Under the pieces are notes generated by a model. It did no database searches, was not told the origin of the DNA, and saw nothing but the letters and a program-made list of their open reading frames with translations. A program made the translations under genes and the position numbers. From RBG-16-66-20 sp036560705 (GTDB lineage Bacteria; Pseudomonadota; Gammaproteobacteria; Burkholderiales; SG8-39), in the NCBI GenBank assembly GCA_036560705.1, contig DATBQR010000110.1, forward strand, positions 1-7,147: a DNA stretch of 7,147 nucleotides, written 5' to 3'. Below are positions 5,589-7,147 of the stretch, piece after piece. The first letter of the stretch is position 1. The number at the start of each line of letters is the position of its first letter.

Positions 5589-6965
5589 TCAGAGGCCGTA
5601 AGCCCTTCTAAGCAGCGTAAGTGGGTGCGCGGTGCGCGCATCCGGTGCGTCCGTGCCCATGCCCTGGCGGATGTGGCGGCCCGCGATCGGGCAGTCCGAA
5701 CTCACCCAGTCGGGTTCCGCGGCGGCCATCTGGCGGAACACCGGGCGGCCGATTTTCATCGAGTTGTCGAAGTATTCCTTCTTCACGCCCCAGGTGCCGT
5801 CGTGGCCGGCGCAGCGCTCGACAGTGGTGACCGCGGTGCCGGGAATCATCTCCAGCATCTCGCGCGTCTTCTGGCCCACGTTCTGCACCCGCGAATGGCA
5901 GGGGACGTGGTACGACACCTTGCCCAGCTCTTTCTTGAAATCCTTCTTCAGCAGGCCGTCCTTCGCGCGCAGCACGAAATACTCGAAGGGGTCGAACATC
6001 GCGTCCTGCACCGCCCGCACGCCGGCGTCGTCCGGGAACATCAGCGGCAGCTCCTGCTTGAACATCAGGGTGCAGGAGGGAATGGGCGTGAGGATGGCGT
6101 AGCCCTCGCGGGCGAGCTTCGCCAGCGCGGGGATGTTGATGTTTTTCAGGCTTTCCACCGCTTTCAAGTCGCCCAGTTCCAGCTTGGGCATGCCGCAGCA
6201 GGCTTCCTGCTCGGCCAGCACGTATGGAATCTCGTTGTGCGCGAGCACCGCCAAGAGGTCGTGGCCCATGCCCGGCTCGTTGTAGTTGACGTAGCAGGTG
6301 GAAAAGATCGCGACTTTGCCGGAGGTGTTTTTTCCGTCTTTTATTTCGTGTTCTTTTGATTCAAGGGCGTTCGGGCGGAATTTGCGGCTGGCATATTCAG
6401 GCAACTCGCGATCCTTGGCCACGCCGAGAGCGCCGTCCAGCACGTTCCTGAAAGCCGCGTTCCTGTTGAGCGCATTTACCGCCTGCACCACCACCGGAAT
6501 GGTGTTCAGCTTGCCCATCGCGTCGGTGGAGGAGAGCATCCGGTCGCGGAAAGACGTTTCGCCCTTCCTGAACTTGATCGCCTTGGCGCGCAGCATCAGA
6601 TGCGGGAAGTCCACGTTCCACGGATGCGGCGGCACGTAGGGACACTTGGTCATGTAGCAGGTGTCGCACAGGTAGCACTGGTCGACGACCTTCCAGTAGT
6701 CCTTCTTGTCGACGCCGTCCACTTCCAGCGTGCGGGATGCGTCCACCAGGTCGAACAGGGTGGGGAACGCGGTGCACAGGTTCACGCAGCGGCGGCAGCC
6801 GTGGCAGATGTCGAAGACGCGCTCGAGCTCCTTGAAAGCGGCGCCTTCGTCGTAGAACGCCTCGTTCTTCCAGTCGAGCGGATGGCGGGTCGGGGCTTCG
6901 AGGTTGCCTTCGCGCATGGGGAAAGAGTAAGGCGGCTGCGGGATTTGATCAATCGAATCTGCCAT
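5589..6965 (-). CDS. Fe-S oxidoreductase, GlpC/HdrD-like (two 4Fe-4S motifs plus CCG-type domains)
   Basis: A 458-residue electron-transfer protein, probably cytoplasmic or membrane-associated through partners, since no membrane helix is visible. The N-terminal ferredoxin-like region has two cysteine motifs: C54-x2-C57-x2-C60-x3-C64 and C97-x2-C100-x2-C103-x4-C108 followed by PYVPP. After a hydrophilic linker (about 201-216) come two heterodisulfide-reductase-type CCG regions. The first has C224 and C256-C257-G258. The second begins HVPCHS (C356), but its CCG is replaced by RCAGHDGTWG (C385), followed by SSDCPIAG (C425). I recall CSGHDG-type second motifs in relatives, so this may be normal for the subfamily. 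The ATG at 6965 has only GGGG one base upstream, a weak site. The gene lies 19 bp behind a GNAT gene on the same strand and may be coupled to it. The electron donor and acceptor are unknown; a GlpC role is not supported because no glpA/glpB is present. Confidence 0.88.
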   Translation of the reverse strand: MADSIDQIPQPPYSFPMREGNLEAPTRHPLDWKNEAFYDEGAAFKELERVFDICHGCRRCVNLCTAFPTLFDLVDASRTLEVDGVDKKDYWKVVDQCYLCDTCYMTKCPYVPPHPWNVDFPHLMLRAKAIKFRKGETSFRDRMLSSTDAMGKLNTIPVVVQAVNALNRNAAFRNVLDGALGVAKDRELPEYASRKFRPNALESKEHEIKDGKNTSGKVAIFSTCYVNYNEPGMGHDLLAVLAHNEIPYVLAEQEACCGMPKLELGDLKAVESLKNINIPALAKLAREGYAILTPIPSCTLMFKQELPLMFPDDAGVRAVQDAMFDPFEYFVLRAKDGLLKKDFKKELGKVSYHVPCHSRVQNVGQKTREMLEMIPGTAVTTVERCAGHDGTWGVKKEYFDNSMKIGRPVFRQMAAAEPDWVSSDCPIAGRHIRQGMGTDAPDARTAHPLTLLRRAYGL

Positions 6966-6984
6966 GCCCCACGATAGCCGAGCC

Positions 6985-7147
6985 CTATAGCCGGCGCTCG
7001 ACGGTCACGGTGTCGCCGTCGTGGCCGGTGCGCGCGAAGCCGAGCTGCTGCGCCAGATCGAGCATGTCGCCGTTGGCATTCAGGATGTGGCCGTCGAGCG
7101 CCGCGTACCCGGCCTCCCTGGCGCAGACGCAAAGCTTCTCCAGCAGT
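6985..7147 (-). CDS. GNAT-family acetyltransferase, C-terminal end (5' end outside window)
   Basis: The minus-strand frame open to the right edge encodes the last 53 residues of a protein ending in VERRL. Visible features are LLEKLCVCAREAGYAALDGHIL, then NANGDMLDLAQQLGF. This matches the end of a GNAT fold: a helix, a strand with G-x-I/V-L, the conserved N..ML.LA..LGF motif, and a final strand. Such C-termini occur both in stand-alone GNATs and in large acyl-CoA ligase/GNAT fusion proteins (Pat type); the visible part cannot distinguish them. It is probably cotranscribed with the Fe-S gene 19 bp downstream, but the functional link is unknown. Confidence 0.75.
   Translation of the reverse strand, partial: LLEKLCVCAREAGYAALDGHILNANGDMLDLAQQLGFARTGHDGDTVTVERRL

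Noticed and set aside
5395..5601. Plus-strand 68-codon frame in the convergent gap
   Set aside because: It begins at a GTG just after the usp stop, has no good ribosome binding site and shows no coherent hydrophobic or domain pattern. The minus-strand frame is the better candidate.
5556..6359. Plus-strand 267-codon frame
   Set aside because: It is antisense to the Fe-S oxidoreductase, is rich in His/Arg/Ala and has no domain.

Overview
The window looks like chromosome from a high-GC betaproteobacterium. This rests on protein character: a ThrC of the proteobacterial/fungal type, a TctD/TctE-type two-component pair, a YjbE-type TerC followed by a UspA-like protein, and a GlpC/HdrD-like Fe-S oxidoreductase. 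Strong G/C preference at third codon positions and short GGAG-type ribosome binding sites fit the same group. No database search was possible, so the order or genus is not assigned. Nothing seen suggests a plasmid, phage, insertion sequence, CRISPR array or stable RNA gene.

Layout, left to right. (1) Positions 1-1978, plus strand: the C-terminal two thirds of threonine synthase (thrC, cut by the window edge), coupled through a TGATG overlap to an ATP-type 6-phosphofructokinase. A short GC-rich hairpin at the pfkA stop probably ends this unit. (2) Positions 2030-4106, plus strand: an OmpR-family response regulator and an overlapping TctE-type sensor kinase. (3) Positions 4107-4215: a short intergenic region with a striking tandem array, CGTAAT/CGTAAT/CGTAAG repeated every 22 bp with weaker half-sites midway. 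This is the geometry expected for an OmpR-family operator. (4) Positions 4216-5390, plus strand: a TerC/YjbE-family membrane protein (probable metal, perhaps Mn2+, exporter) and a divergent UspA-like protein, probably one operon. (5) Positions 5392-5505, minus strand: a candidate 37-residue hydrophobic small protein with its own ribosome binding site and a plausible promoter, meeting the UspA-like gene tail to tail with one base between stops. (6) Positions 5589-7147, minus strand: an Fe-S oxidoreductase with two 4Fe-4S ferredoxin-like motifs and CCG-type domains, preceded by the C-terminal end of a GNAT acetyltransferase cut by the right edge.

The most interesting reading is that the two-component pair, the phased operator-like repeats and the terC-usp operon form one local regulatory module: a TctE-type sensor with no tricarboxylate transporter nearby, controlling a metal-export/stress pair. 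The sensor carries an unusual lysine in its ATP-binding G1 box. This module is inferred from position and repeat geometry only. The rest of the window looks like ordinary housekeeping and accessory metabolism.
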